The notes under the pieces: model-generated
The model's database searches: none
Seen by the model: the letters and a program-made list of their open reading frames with translations, nothing else
Told to the model about the DNA's origin: nothing
Assembly: GCA_023386885.1 (NCBI GenBank)
Contig: JAEWIX010000064.1
Span: 1-64,000 of the forward strand
Reading direction: 5' to 3'
Source of the DNA: Pseudomonadota bacterium
Lineage (GTDB): Bacteria > Pseudomonadota > Alphaproteobacteria > Rhizobiales > Xanthobacteraceae
DNA length: 64,000 nt
Position numbers and translations under genes: made by a program
In this document: positions 44,448-55,193 of the stretch, in pieces
Layout: each line of letters starts with the position of its first letter
Position numbering within the stretch: the stretch's first letter is position 1

Positions 44448-44528
44448 GGTTGAATTTGATGTGTTTTCTGGCTGGAACTATCGTTTGCGGACGATGGTAT
44501 CATCGACCACGTACGTGTCGTGCAATTC

Positions 44529-44598
44529 GTGGTTCGATTCTAACATTTGCATCCCGTTTCAGCGAAGGCTTTTGCAAATGTTAGAATCAAAGAACCAC
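44529..44598. repeat. Palindromic element 1 of a related pair between surA and lptD
   Basis: GTGGTTCGATTCTAACATTTGCA (44529-44551) and TGCAAATGTTAGAATCAAAGAACCAC (44573-44598) form an inverted repeat with a 21-nt loop. The right arm, reverse-complemented, begins GTGGTTCTTTGATTCTAACA and resembles the left arm of the element at 44620-44642. Confidence 0.7.
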
Positions 44599-44618
44599 TA
44601 GCAACTTTAAATCTCTAG

Positions 44619-44689
44619 TGGAGCTTTGAATTTGACATTCGCCGGTCGAATTCGCTGTAGAGCGGATCGCGAATGTCAAATTCGCTCCA
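44619..44689. repeat. Palindromic element 2 of a related pair, abutting the lptD stop
   Basis: GGAGCTTTGAATTTGACATTCGC (44620-44642) and GCGAATGTCAAATTCGCTCCA (44669-44689) form an inverted repeat with a 26-nt loop, ending at the lptD stop codon. CTAGTGG starts both inner arms of the two elements, facing each other across CCACTAGCAACTTTAAATCTCTAGTGGA-like sequence. It could serve as an lptD transcription terminator. Confidence 0.7.
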
Positions 44690-47206
44690 TTAGTAGACAC
44701 CGGTCCCATTCGAGCCAGCCGCAGTCTGGCCCAAGGTACGCAATCCAAGTTGCAGCATGACAGCATGGCTAAGCTGTGGCGCTAGGCCGCTCGTATAGGA
44801 CGAATACGAGTAGTTGGTGATGTAGTTGACGCCAAGAATGAAGCAGTCGTCAACATAGCCAAAGCCCACGGCATAGGTGTCGATTGCATTGCTTTCGAGG
44901 TTGAAGCGGGCAGCACCGGTCGCCACCCAGTTCGAGGCCAGCTTGATTGAGCCGGAGCCCAGAATACCGGATCGACGGGTGAGATAGCCGAGGTCTGGTT
45001 GGGCGGCATAATCGCCGTACATCAGGCTGACCGACCACCGATCAAATGCCGCGCGTCCTTCGACCTCAAGCCGCTGAACGGCACCGGTCGCCTCGTCGAA
45101 GCGCGCACGGGAACTGAACGTGTAGGTCCGGTTCGGCGCGTAAGCGATGCTGGCGACATAGTCTGACACCGGCTTCTGCAAGCCGGAATCCACACCGGTG
45201 TTGGTCGGATCGGCAACGGCGAAGGAATTCATGCCGAACAGGTGATAGGACTGGCCAAACATCGCCTTGACGGTGCCACCATGGTCGAACTGGGTCGTGG
45301 CCTGAATGCCAACATTGGCGCGGCCACCGCCTTCGACGCGGTCATAACCGGAGAATTTGTCGACACTGAACAGGTTACTGGTGTCGAAGATCATGCTTTG
45401 CGCGTCTTCGTTCGGAAGACGACCGGCGTATTGCTCGTTGGGGCGGGCGATCACCTGAGCAATCGGTTCGATGATCGTGGTGCCCCACGGTTGCACGTTG
45501 ATGAAGGGATAGCGGTATTCGAAGCCAACGGTCGGCATCCACCGGACGTCGTTGATGTTGCCGGTCGGTAGGAAATTGGAAACGCCCGGCTGATCTACGA
45601 TCGAAGCATTGATCGCGTCAGCGCGGATCGAAGCGAATGGCGTCCATATCTGGCCGATGGGATCGGTGAATGAGCGTCGCCATTGAGCTTCGGCGGTCAA
45701 GCGGGAATAGGTGCCGGGAAAGCCTCGCAATAAACAGGCGTTACGTAGCCTGGCGGCCGGATCGGCCGATTGTAGAACGGTAGTCGCCGACATGCACGAT
45801 GCGATGTCGGTCATCTGCGGTCCCGTTGGATTCGTCAGCGAGTCGAACGCGGCAACGTCGCGCGTCAGGCTCGTGAAATTGGTCTTGTAGCTGACCTCAC
45901 CGCCGAGGATCGGACGATTGAAGACGTTCGAATAGTCGATGACGGGGGCGACGATCGGCACCTGCGACTGGTTGCCGGATAGGCTGAGATAATAGATCGC
46001 ACGCGCATCGAAGTAACTGCGGTTGCCGACGCCGGTCAGATAGAGCTGTGAAATCGCCTCGGTCGGCAGGCTCAGGAACGCTGCCATCGGGTCGCTATAC
46101 TGCGACAGCCGATAGTCGGTCAGGAAAGCGTGGTCCGACAGGGCAACGCCATCCCAGCCCCAGGACCAGCGATCGTTGATCGCAAACTGTCCCTTGGTCT
46201 CGACGCCGCCACGGAGATCTCGATTGCCCACGCCCGTTTTGAAGGCTGCGGGGTCTTCCTGACTGATCCCATAGGCCCGGATTCGATAGGCGCCATCGAT
46301 CAGCCGTTGCTGGAACTCGGCCTGCATCAACACGCCTTGGCGCGTCGTGAAGCGCGGCGCGAATGTCGCGTCCATATCGGGCGCGATGGCCCAATAAAAC
46401 GGAATACTGACACCGTAGCCAAGCTCCGTCGTGTTGGAGAAGCCCGGCATCAGAAAGCCGGTCTTGCGCTTGACGGTTGGGTCGGGGGTCGAAAAATACG
46501 GCAGATATGCAATCGGAACGCCGAAGAATTCGAGCTTGGCATCCTCGAAGTAAAGCATCTTCTCGGTCTGGTCGTGGATGATGCGAGCACCCTTGACCTG
46601 CCACAGCGGCGGCTTCTTCGGATTTTCCCGGCACGCGGCGCAGGCGGTGTAAACACCGTTCTGAAACACCGTATAGTTGCCCTTGGTGCGGTCGGCGCGG
46701 GTCGCCGCCATCCGAGTCTGATCGGCGGTGTCGACACGGAGTGAATCGACAAAACCGTCGCGATAATCGTCGCTCAGATCGAGGATATTGGCATAGGTGA
46801 TCTTGCCGTCGGCATCGGTCAGCCGAATGTTGCCTTCCGCATGCAAGCGTTTGGTTTTTTGGTCGTAGACGACCTTGTCGGCTTGCAGCGATGTGCCGTT
46901 GTAGAAAATCTGCACATTGCCGACCGCCGAAACCTGCGAATTGTTGTAGTCGTAATCGACCTCGGTGGCCTGCACGAGCATCTGGCCATTGCTGGCGGCT
47001 GGGGCGGCTGGGGCCGGGCGAGGCGGCAACGGATTGTAGGTGAAGCTCTGGGCGGCAGCCGGTGTTCCGGTCACTGAAAGCCCGGCGACACCCGAAAGCA
47101 ATCCGAGAACGGCGATCCAGACGGACAAACGACGGCTATTGCGGCGCAGCGGCGTGCGTCGCATCGAAGCAGTCGAATACCCTTGGCGGGTGGCGACGTC
47201 GGCCAC
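44690..47206 (-). CDS. lptD: LPS-assembly protein LptD
   Basis: Outer-membrane beta-barrel that inserts lipopolysaccharide into the outer leaflet; 838 aa. A signal region (residues 20-55, ending GTPAAAQS) precedes the OstA/LptA-like N-domain QVSAVGNVQIFYNGTSLQADKVVYDQKTKRLHAEGNIRLTDADG, then a long barrel with ending TLGQTAAGSNGTGVY. A GTG at 47206 overlaps the lptG stop (TAGTG) and has AGGAGG 7 bases upstream, so it is preferred over the open-frame ATG at 47272 and the ATG at 47164. It works with SurA and LptF/G. Confidence 0.93.
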   Translation of the reverse strand: MADVATRQGYSTASMRRTPLRRNSRRLSVWIAVLGLLSGVAGLSVTGTPAAAQSFTYNPLPPRPAPAAPAASNGQMLVQATEVDYDYNNSQVSAVGNVQIFYNGTSLQADKVVYDQKTKRLHAEGNIRLTDADGKITYANILDLSDDYRDGFVDSLRVDTADQTRMAATRADRTKGNYTVFQNGVYTACAACRENPKKPPLWQVKGARIIHDQTEKMLYFEDAKLEFFGVPIAYLPYFSTPDPTVKRKTGFLMPGFSNTTELGYGVSIPFYWAIAPDMDATFAPRFTTRQGVLMQAEFQQRLIDGAYRIRAYGISQEDPAAFKTGVGNRDLRGGVETKGQFAINDRWSWGWDGVALSDHAFLTDYRLSQYSDPMAAFLSLPTEAISQLYLTGVGNRSYFDARAIYYLSLSGNQSQVPIVAPVIDYSNVFNRPILGGEVSYKTNFTSLTRDVAAFDSLTNPTGPQMTDIASCMSATTVLQSADPAARLRNACLLRGFPGTYSRLTAEAQWRRSFTDPIGQIWTPFASIRADAINASIVDQPGVSNFLPTGNINDVRWMPTVGFEYRYPFINVQPWGTTIIEPIAQVIARPNEQYAGRLPNEDAQSMIFDTSNLFSVDKFSGYDRVEGGGRANVGIQATTQFDHGGTVKAMFGQSYHLFGMNSFAVADPTNTGVDSGLQKPVSDYVASIAYAPNRTYTFSSRARFDEATGAVQRLEVEGRAAFDRWSVSLMYGDYAAQPDLGYLTRRSGILGSGSIKLASNWVATGAARFNLESNAIDTYAVGFGYVDDCFILGVNYITNYSYSSYTSGLAPQLSHAVMLQLGLRTLGQTAAGSNGTGVY

Positions 47207-48303
47207 TACCCGTCCTCCTGATACAGCAAGGCCAGAAAGCCGGTCAGGCCACCCACGCAAACGGGCAGCCATGCGGCAGCGATTGGATGCATCAATTCGG
47301 CCTTGCTCAAATCTTCAGTTACCTTGGAGAGAACATAGAGCAGAAAGCCCGAACCCACGCCACTTAAAACCATCTTCTGCACGCCCCCGAAGCGGAAGAA
47401 CCGCAAGCTCACGGAGGCGGCCAACAACACCATGGCTATCAGCAAAAATGGCTGTGCCACAAGTTTATGATACTGCAGCCGATAGCCGGCGCTGGCCAAT
47501 CCGGAGCTTTCCGACGATTTGATGTACGACGGTAGTTGCCAAAATGACACAGTTTCGGGGGTGGAAAAACTGTTTCGAACCTGCGTCGGGGTCAGGCTAG
47601 TGGGAAGATCGAGGCTGTCCTGGATAATCGGGGGAGAATCAAGGGAGTATCTCCGCACCTCTTTGAGCACCCATTGTCCCGTTTCGAGGGTCGCTTCACG
47701 TGCCTCGATTCGCTCAATGAACCGGTAGGCGTTATCAAACCGAAACACGGTCAGCCCCGTCAGGCGCAGTCCCTGTTGCTCGCTGCGGGCCGCGTTGATG
47801 ATGGCCTGACCGTCGCGATTGACTTGATTAATCCAGAAACCGGTTGCCTCCTGCAGGCCGCCGCCGGGAGCGTTCCCGAATAACTGCGCTTCCAATTGCT
47901 TGGATCGCTCGCGCAAGTCTGCCGATATAGGATTGTAGATGGTGGTTGCGATAATCCCCAACGCCAGCGCACTCGCCAGGGCAGGGGTGATGAACTGCCA
48001 GGCAGAGACGCCGGCGGCGCGCGCCACAACCAGTTCAAGGCGTCGCGACAGTGCCAAGTAGCAGGTCATCGCGCCGATCAAGACGCAAAAAGGTGTCAGC
48101 TTTTCCAGAAGCTGTGGCACGCGGAACAACGACGTTTCCGCAACCATGATAGCCGAGGCGGAAACCAGATTTGAGGTGCGGCGGACCATCTCAATGTAGT
48201 CGACCAACACCAGCAGTACGAAAATGCTCGCGAAAACGCCGACTGCCGATATCAGGAACCGGCCGGCAAAATATCGTCCCAGGGTGTTGATGAGCATGCT
48301 CAT
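47206..48303 (-). CDS. lptG: LPS export ABC transporter permease LptG
   Basis: Inner-membrane permease of the LptB2FG complex that lifts LPS out of the inner membrane; 365 aa. It starts MSMLINTLGRYFAGRFL, has the YjgP/YjgQ pattern DYIEMVRRTS near residue 35, a large periplasmic beta-jellyroll region (residues 115-270) and C-terminal membrane helices. The ATG overlaps the lptF stop (ATGA) and its stop overlaps the lptD start. Confidence 0.94.
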   Translation of the reverse strand: MSMLINTLGRYFAGRFLISAVGVFASIFVLLVLVDYIEMVRRTSNLVSASAIMVAETSLFRVPQLLEKLTPFCVLIGAMTCYLALSRRLELVVARAAGVSAWQFITPALASALALGIIATTIYNPISADLRERSKQLEAQLFGNAPGGGLQEATGFWINQVNRDGQAIINAARSEQQGLRLTGLTVFRFDNAYRFIERIEAREATLETGQWVLKEVRRYSLDSPPIIQDSLDLPTSLTPTQVRNSFSTPETVSFWQLPSYIKSSESSGLASAGYRLQYHKLVAQPFLLIAMVLLAASVSLRFFRFGGVQKMVLSGVGSGFLLYVLSKVTEDLSKAELMHPIAAAWLPVCVGGLTGFLALLYQEDG

Positions 48304-49469
48304 GACGTCACCGGGCGTCCGAACAGGCGAAGCAGGCGGGCATTGGACCGGTTGATCGCTTCCATCACGGCCGCGGGCGGCTCGATGACGACCCCCGTGA
48401 GGATCACCCAGATGCTGACACCAATGGCCGCGACGAGCATCAGATACTGGAACAGCGCTGCTATGGGGGACTTCACCGCCATGACCGAGCAGGCGAAGCC
48501 AATCATCCGGACCCCGAAGACGGCAAGAACGGATGCTCCGATCGAGAAATTTCGACTCTGCCGAGTGGTGCGTGGTGTTCCGAGGAATGCAAAAGTCAGG
48601 GCTGCGAAGGCGAAGGGATAAAGCGGCGACATCAGCCGATCATGCAGATCGGAGAAGAACTGTCCCGGCAACTGCTTGTACATCGGATCGTCCGGCGACG
48701 GCGAGATCAGTTCCCACAAATAGCGCTCGCGAATGCCGTAGGTCACGTCTCCGCTGCGATTGGAAAACTTCGACATGTCGAAGGCATAGCGATCGAATGA
48801 GACGAGGATCGGATCCCGCTTGTTCGCCTCGAATCGTTCGAGATGGCCGTCCTGCAAGACCAGGAAAGAGCCGCGCTCGTTTTTCAGCACGGTGCCGCGA
48901 TCGGCCATGATGCTGACGCGCTCTTTTGGGTCGCGGCGGTCGTCTACGAAGACACCAGCCAGCACGCCGCCTGGAAGCCGCTCGCGAATCCGGATCGTCA
49001 GGTTTTGTTCGAGTTGTGAAAAGCGACCGGGTTGCAAAATATTTGCAAGGACGTCGGCGGTGATTTCGGCGTCCCACTGCTTGATCCGCCGCATTCCGTC
49101 CGGCGCGAGATAGGCGGCGATAAAGGCTACCATTAGCGCCACTATGGCTGTTGCGATCAGAAAAGGTCGGAACAGACGGATCGGCGACAGGCCGGCGGCA
49201 TTCATCACGATGATTTCGGAATCTGTCGCCAGCTTGTTGAGGGTGTGTGAAACGGCGATCATCAAGGCGATCGGCGCAATGATCAGCACCAGCGCCGGAA
49301 TCACGAGGCTTGTGATCCCGAGAAACGTCATGATGGTCTGGCCCTGACTCGTCATCAGGTCGATTCCACGCAGCGCCTGGGTAATCCAGATCACGCCCGT
49401 GAGGCTGACCAAGACGACCGTGAACGATGCGAGTGTCGTCCGGACAATATACTTGTCGATGGACCCCAT
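48300..49469 (-). CDS. lptF: LPS export ABC transporter permease LptF
   Basis: Partner permease of LptG, 389 aa. It begins GSIDKYIVRTTLASFTVVL, with WITQALRGIDLMTSQGQ near residue 30 as the YjgP/YjgQ hallmark; the periplasmic domain follows (residues 105-260). The ATG at 49469 is used rather than a TTG four codons upstream. It starts the lptF-lptG-lptD block; the ATPase gene lptB is not in this window. Confidence 0.94.
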   Translation of the reverse strand: MGSIDKYIVRTTLASFTVVLVSLTGVIWITQALRGIDLMTSQGQTIMTFLGITSLVIPALVLIIAPIALMIAVSHTLNKLATDSEIIVMNAAGLSPIRLFRPFLIATAIVALMVAFIAAYLAPDGMRRIKQWDAEITADVLANILQPGRFSQLEQNLTIRIRERLPGGVLAGVFVDDRRDPKERVSIMADRGTVLKNERGSFLVLQDGHLERFEANKRDPILVSFDRYAFDMSKFSNRSGDVTYGIRERYLWELISPSPDDPMYKQLPGQFFSDLHDRLMSPLYPFAFAALTFAFLGTPRTTRQSRNFSIGASVLAVFGVRMIGFACSVMAVKSPIAALFQYLMLVAAIGVSIWVILTGVVIEPPAAVMEAINRSNARLLRLFGRPVTS

Positions 49470-49829
49470 CGGGTAGCGCAATCCCCATTCTGTGGCTCAA
49501 AACCGCGACGTGGCCCAGATTCGCGAAGAATCTCCCCGTGGGCCACCGCTGGATTCCGGACACTACCAAGAATTCAATCGTATATCATCGTCCTCATCGG
49601 GCGACAAAATGGCTGGTCCGTGACGTGCGTCGGGTATCGTTAACAAGGTGTATGACGCTCGCCGGCCGCCAGCGATACGAACAACATCGTGAACGGTCGA
49701 ACTCCTCAAGTTCGTTCTGATGCGGATTGAGCTTGACGGATCGATTGTCACAACCAAAGAACTATCGCTGACAATGCGTGGTCCGCCATGTGGCAACATC
49801 TGCGCATTCGATCGAGTGGAGGATCGTCT
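49470..49829. other. 360-bp divergent region between lptF and pepA
   Basis: Holds promoters for both operons. I see no strong sigma-70 pair, hairpin or gene. A GGAGG ribosome site for pepA is at its right edge. Confidence 0.4.
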
Positions 49830-51328
<1,499 letters not shown>

Positions 51329-51332
<4 letters not shown>

Positions 51333-51781
51333 CGGAGATCCTGTTCTATCATCTCCAAAACATGAGTGTTGAAAGTGTTTTGCCGCCGCTGCTTGAGAAG
51401 TCACTGCAACGTGAATGGCGCGCCGTCGTGCAAACGGCTTCAGAGGAACGGGCCGAAGCACTCGATGCGCACCTGTGGACCTATCGGGAGGATTCATTTC
51501 TTCCGCATGTGACATGGCGTACCGCCGACGCCCACGAGCAGCCGATCGTCATCGCGGCGGCCGATACCAATCCCAATCAGGCCCATATCCGTTTTTTGGT
51601 CGATTGCGCGGCCTTGCCGGCCGATGCCGACAGCTACGAGCGCGTCGTACTGATGTTTAACGGCGACGACGATGAGGCGGTCGCCGGCGCGCGGAGCGCC
51701 TGGAAGGATGGCAAGGCGCGAGGATTTACCGTCACCTATTGGCAGGCTGACGAACGGGGGCGGTGGCAACGGCGGGAATAA
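51329..51781 (+). CDS. holC: DNA polymerase III chi subunit
   Basis: A 150-aa clamp-loader accessory protein linking the polymerase to SSB. It begins TEILFYHLQNMSVESVLPPLLEKSLQ and has the chi features RAEALDAHLWTYREDSFLPH near residues 41-60 and a final WQADERGRWQR. It overlaps the pepA stop by ATGA. No psi subunit is expected in this group. Confidence 0.9.
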
Positions 51782-51785
51782 TATT

Positions 51786-51799
51786 GTTAAATATTTAAC
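51786..51799. promoter_or_regulatory. Perfect 14-bp AT-rich palindrome
   Basis: GTTAAATATTTAAC lies 5 bp after the holC stop and 120 bp before the next gene. Such an AT palindrome is rare in this GC-rich DNA and could be an operator or part of a promoter. There is no T-run or stem-loop of terminator type. Confidence 0.35.
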
Positions 51800-51918
51800 G
51801 ATAGAGGCATTCTCGACGGCCTTCGATGGCTCGGACCCCATGCGTGTCATGGTCGTGCCGTAAATCAATGATGACACGATCTCAGAGATGTCCTGATAGG
51901 CTCGAACCCGGATTGAAC

Positions 51919-52473
51919 GTGCGAAATAGCTCACCACACCGAAATGTTTTGCTCGCCGCAGCACTGCTCGCACCGCTGTTGGCCGGCTGTTCGGGAGCAA
52001 GCATGTCCGATGTTTTCTCCAGTGATCTGATGTCGAAGGACGCGCAATGGTTTTCACGCGCCGGGCGGAGCTTGAACAGGAACGTTTCCATTGAGACGCC
52101 GCCGCTGACCCCGGAAAAACCGGTCACGCCTGAAGATCTTATCAGTGCGGACGGTCAATGTCCGGGTATGGCGCCGCCGAGCGAGGCCAGCGCCATGGCG
52201 GAAGGCCCGGGTGCCGCGCCTCCTGCGCAAGGCGGACACGTCGCATTGGGCCACACCGAATGCGATGTGGCGCGCGGCGCTGGCATTCCCGACAATGTCA
52301 ATCTGTCCACCGGGCCGGGCGGCGACCGGATCGCAGTGCTGACCTATGCCAAGGGTCCACGAGCCGGAATCTATACGTTCAATTCGGGCCGGTTGCGTTC
52401 GATCGAGCGATTGCCGGAGCCGGTTGCGCCTGCCAGGCCGACACGCGCGAAATCCAAACGGCACGCCGGCTAG
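51919..52473 (+). CDS. Putative lipoprotein, Pro/Ala-rich with conserved C-terminal domain
   Basis: A 184-aa protein with a lipobox LLAGC (Cys near residue 24) after the hydrophobic stretch NVLLAAALLAPLLAGC. The middle is Pro/Ala-rich. The C-terminal part (residues 80-165) ending TGPGGDRIAVLTYAKGPRAGIYTFNSGRLRSIERL looks ordered, with two Cys (QCPG, HTECDVA). The start is uncertain: a GTG at 51919 gives a normal lipoprotein signal, while ATG codons at 51868 and 51871 would add 16-17 residues. Function unknown; it is anchored in a membrane, probably the outer one. Confidence 0.7.
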   Translation: MRNSSPHRNVLLAAALLAPLLAGCSGASMSDVFSSDLMSKDAQWFSRAGRSLNRNVSIETPPLTPEKPVTPEDLISADGQCPGMAPPSEASAMAEGPGAAPPAQGGHVALGHTECDVARGAGIPDNVNLSTGPGGDRIAVLTYAKGPRAGIYTFNSGRLRSIERLPEPVAPARPTRAKSKRHAG

Positions 52474-52519
52474 ATGCTGCCTGCGTGAAGCAGGCGCGTC
52501 GAGAAAATCCCGACCTGAC

Positions 52520-54394
52520 TTAGCTGACTTCCTCGTCCAGCGCGGCGCTGGCCGCAAGCCATTCGTCCTCCGCGCGCCGAAGCGCGGCGGCCGCGCCGGT
52601 TCGCGCCTTGCCGAGCTGCGCAGCCTGCTTGGGGTCGCGCTGATAGAGGTCCGGCATCGCCAGCGCAGCGTCGATCTTGACGAGGATCTCAGTGATGCGC
52701 GCGATTTCCGACTCGGCTTCGGATACACGTTGCTTTGGCGATCCGCGCTTTTCCGATTTAACGCGCGGAGCCTTGTCGCGGGGGCGCGTGTCAGTGGCGC
52801 GATCACGCGAGGAGGCGGGTTGTGCGCCTCGCAACGAGAGGACAGTGCGGCGATAGTTGTCGAGATCGCCGTCATACGGCGTGACGGTCCGGTCGGCGAC
52901 CACCCAAAGCTGATCCGCGCAGGCTTCGATCAGGTAGCGGTCGTGCGACACCATGATAATTGCGCCGGGAAATTCATTGATGGCTTCGGCAAGTGCGGCA
53001 CGGCTGTCGATATCGAGATGGTTGGTGGGCTCGTCGAGAATAATCATGTTGGGAGCGGCGAAGGTGGCGAGACCAAGCAGCAGGCGCGCTTTCTCGCCGC
53101 CGGACAGATTCTGGACCGTGGTATCGCCGGCCTTGCCGGAGAAGCCGATGGCGCCGACCCGAGCGCGAACCTTGGATTCGGGAGCGTCCGGCATCAGGCG
53201 ACGAACGTGACCGTAGGGAGAACCGGCGAGATCGAGTTCGTCGGTCTGATGCTGCGCGAAGTACCCGACCGATAGCTTGTCGGCGCGAACGATCTTCCCC
53301 GAGAACGGTGCGAGCTTGCCTGCCAACAGCTTCACAAGTGTCGATTTGCCATTGCCATTGGCACCGAGTAGCGCGATGCGGTCGTCGTTGTCGACGCGCA
53401 GCGTCACGCGGTTGAGTACCGGTTTGGCCTGATCGTATCCGACCGAGACGCCATCGAGCGCGATGATCGGTGGCGAGAGTGTTTTCTCGGGATTCGGGAA
53501 CGAAATTTCGCGGACGTCCTGCGTCACCAGTGCGGTCACCGGTTTCATTTTCTCCAGCATCTTGACGCGTGACTGCGCTTGCCGCGCCTTCGATGCCTTC
53601 GCCTTGAAGCGGTCGACGAAGTCCTGCAGTCGTTTGCGCCGTTCCTGCTGCCGTTTGGCGTGCTTGGCGTCGAGCATCTCGCGCGCCGTGCGCTGTTCCT
53701 CGAACGAGGAGTAAGTTCCCTTGTAAAGAGAGAGCTTGCCGCGATCGAGATGCAGAATTTGGTCGACCGAGCTATCGAGAAGGTCGCGGTCGTGGCTGAT
53801 CACAATCACCGTGCGCGGATAGTTAGCCAGATGGTCCTCGAGCCACAACGTCCCTTCAAGATCGAGGTAGTTGGTCGGTTCGTCCAGCAGCAACAGGTCG
53901 GGTGCAGCGAACAATGTGGCGGCGAGTGCTACGCGCATCCGCCATCCGCCGGAGAATTCCTGGCAGGCGCGGGCCTGATCCGCCGTCGAGAAGCCAAGGC
54001 CGCTCAAGATCGCCGCGGCGCGGGCCGGCGCCGAATGGGCGTCGATATCTGCGAGGCGGGTCTGAATGTCCGCAATCCGATGTGGATCATGGGCGGTTTC
54101 GGCCTCTCGCAACAGTGCGTCGCGCTCGCGGTCGGCCTTGAGCACGACGTTGATCAGGCTCTCGGGGCCGTCGGGGGCTTCCTGAGCAAGGCTGCCAACA
54201 CGCCAGCGAGGCGGCACAGCGATGCTGCCGCTTTCCAGTGGCAAATCACCACGAATGGCGTGAAACAGGGTGGATTTTCCGACGCCGTTGCGGCCGACGA
54301 AACCGACGCGCGAGCCCGGTACGATTTGCACCGTGCTGTGGTCGATCAGGAGGCGTCCGGCAATGCGAACCGTAATGTCGTTAAGCGAAAGCAT
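52520..54394 (-). CDS. ABC-F family ATPase
   Basis: Soluble protein of 624 aa with two nucleotide-binding domains and no membrane part. Walker A GRNGVGKSTLFHAI near residue 36 and GANGNGKSTLVKLL near residue 345, and signatures SGGWRMRVALAATL and SGGEKARLLLGLATFAAP. The linker between domains holds the ABC-F helix (RQQERRKRLQDFVDRFKAK). The C-terminus is a charged coiled-coil extension (KSEKRGSPKQRVSEAESEIARITEILVKID). Resembles the YheS/Uup branch; whether it acts on ribosomes or in DNA transactions is unknown. Confidence 0.92.
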   Translation of the reverse strand: MLSLNDITVRIAGRLLIDHSTVQIVPGSRVGFVGRNGVGKSTLFHAIRGDLPLESGSIAVPPRWRVGSLAQEAPDGPESLINVVLKADRERDALLREAETAHDPHRIADIQTRLADIDAHSAPARAAAILSGLGFSTADQARACQEFSGGWRMRVALAATLFAAPDLLLLDEPTNYLDLEGTLWLEDHLANYPRTVIVISHDRDLLDSSVDQILHLDRGKLSLYKGTYSSFEEQRTAREMLDAKHAKRQQERRKRLQDFVDRFKAKASKARQAQSRVKMLEKMKPVTALVTQDVREISFPNPEKTLSPPIIALDGVSVGYDQAKPVLNRVTLRVDNDDRIALLGANGNGKSTLVKLLAGKLAPFSGKIVRADKLSVGYFAQHQTDELDLAGSPYGHVRRLMPDAPESKVRARVGAIGFSGKAGDTTVQNLSGGEKARLLLGLATFAAPNMIILDEPTNHLDIDSRAALAEAINEFPGAIIMVSHDRYLIEACADQLWVVADRTVTPYDGDLDNYRRTVLSLRGAQPASSRDRATDTRPRDKAPRVKSEKRGSPKQRVSEAESEIARITEILVKIDAALAMPDLYQRDPKQAAQLGKARTGAAAALRRAEDEWLAASAALDEEVS

Positions 54395-54454
54395 CGGGGC
54401 TTTTCACCGGAGACGCGCCCGAACGCAAGTGGTGTCGGCAGAGGTGCCGCGAAC

Positions 54455-54682
54455 CTAGCCGGCCGCCGTCGGTTGGCCGAGCGGGACACCGGACGTGCCG
54501 GTTTCGGAACTCTTTTGGTTGTCTTGTTCTTGCAGGGCCGCAAGCAGTGCCTGAAAGCGAGGCGGAACGTCCGAAGCGTCCGGGAGTGCCGTGCCAAGCA
54601 GCTTTTCGCCGATTGCGCGGCAGACTGACATGCTTGTCGCGTGATCCAGTTGGCTCCGGCCGCTGGTCGATTGATCCGCCAT
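54455..54682 (-). CDS. Small NepR-like protein (hypothetical)
   Basis: A 75-aa protein. Residues 20-55 read CRAIGEKLLGTALPDASDVPPRFQALLAAL, resembling the IG..L......VP.RF..LL..L core of NepR anti-sigma factors, with spacing close to NepR, but the tail is Gln/Ser/Thr-rich. No phyR or ecfG is nearby, so it would be an orphan. The gene has its own ATG with GGAACTGAAG upstream and stands 60 bp from the ABC-F gene. The NepR assignment is tentative. Confidence 0.55.
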   Translation of the reverse strand: MADQSTSGRSQLDHATSMSVCRAIGEKLLGTALPDASDVPPRFQALLAALQEQDNQKSSETGTSGVPLGQPTAAG

Positions 54683-54823
54683 CTTCAGTTCCGTTCGCCT
54701 AATTCCGTTTCATAGACGTAGGATTAAAGCCAAAGGTGTTGCGATGGTTTCACCACTCGCCGGTCATCTTGTTGTTTAGTAAAAATTGATTGAAGGGCAA
54801 AGCCCCTGGAACCGGATTTCTGG

Positions 54824-54857
54824 AAAAAGCCCCCGGCGGCTAAAGGAGCGCCGGGGC
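54824..54857 (-). terminator. Rho-independent terminator of the His-rich protein gene
   Basis: On the minus strand CCCCGGCG (54857-54850) pairs with CGCCGGGG (54839-54832), followed by GCTTTTT. It lies 24 bp after the stop of the minus-strand gene at 54881. Confidence 0.85.
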
Positions 54858-54880
54858 CATTCCATTGATTGCTCGGTGCT

Positions 54881-55147
54881 TTAGTAGCAACGATTCACCC
54901 AGCGCCACCGCAGGCCATGAGGCGTCGGAACCAGACGGCGGACGGTGCATCCATAGCCGCTGGAGTAAACCGGGCCGCCGATATAAATCCGGGGACCGCC
55001 ATGGAAGCCATGGGAGTGGCCATGAAAACCGTGATGGTGATGGAAGCCATGATGATGGCCACCGCCGGCGGATGCGGTGCCGGGGACGAGCGCGGCGGCG
55101 CCCAACGATACAGCGGCCACAAGAGTCAGCGCGAACTTCTTCAACAT
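54881..55147 (-). CDS. His-rich small exported protein
   Basis: An 88-aa protein. The signal peptide MLKKFALTLVAAVSLGAAAL is cleaved near ASA (residue 27), leaving a mature part of Gly and His: GGGHHHGFHHHHGFHGHSHGFHGG has eleven His. The tail PVYSSGYGCTVRRLVPTPHGLRWRWVNRCY has two Cys that may pair. AGGAGAAG precedes the ATG. A perfect operator-like palindrome lies 47 bp upstream (separate entry) and a terminator follows. Metal binding in the periplasm is a plausible role, not proven. Confidence 0.8.
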   Translation of the reverse strand: MLKKFALTLVAAVSLGAAALVPGTASAGGGHHHGFHHHHGFHGHSHGFHGGPRIYIGGPVYSSGYGCTVRRLVPTPHGLRWRWVNRCY

Positions 55148-55193
55148 TGTCTTCTCCTATCGCTATGCGACGCGTGATGCGTTGCGGTTGATT

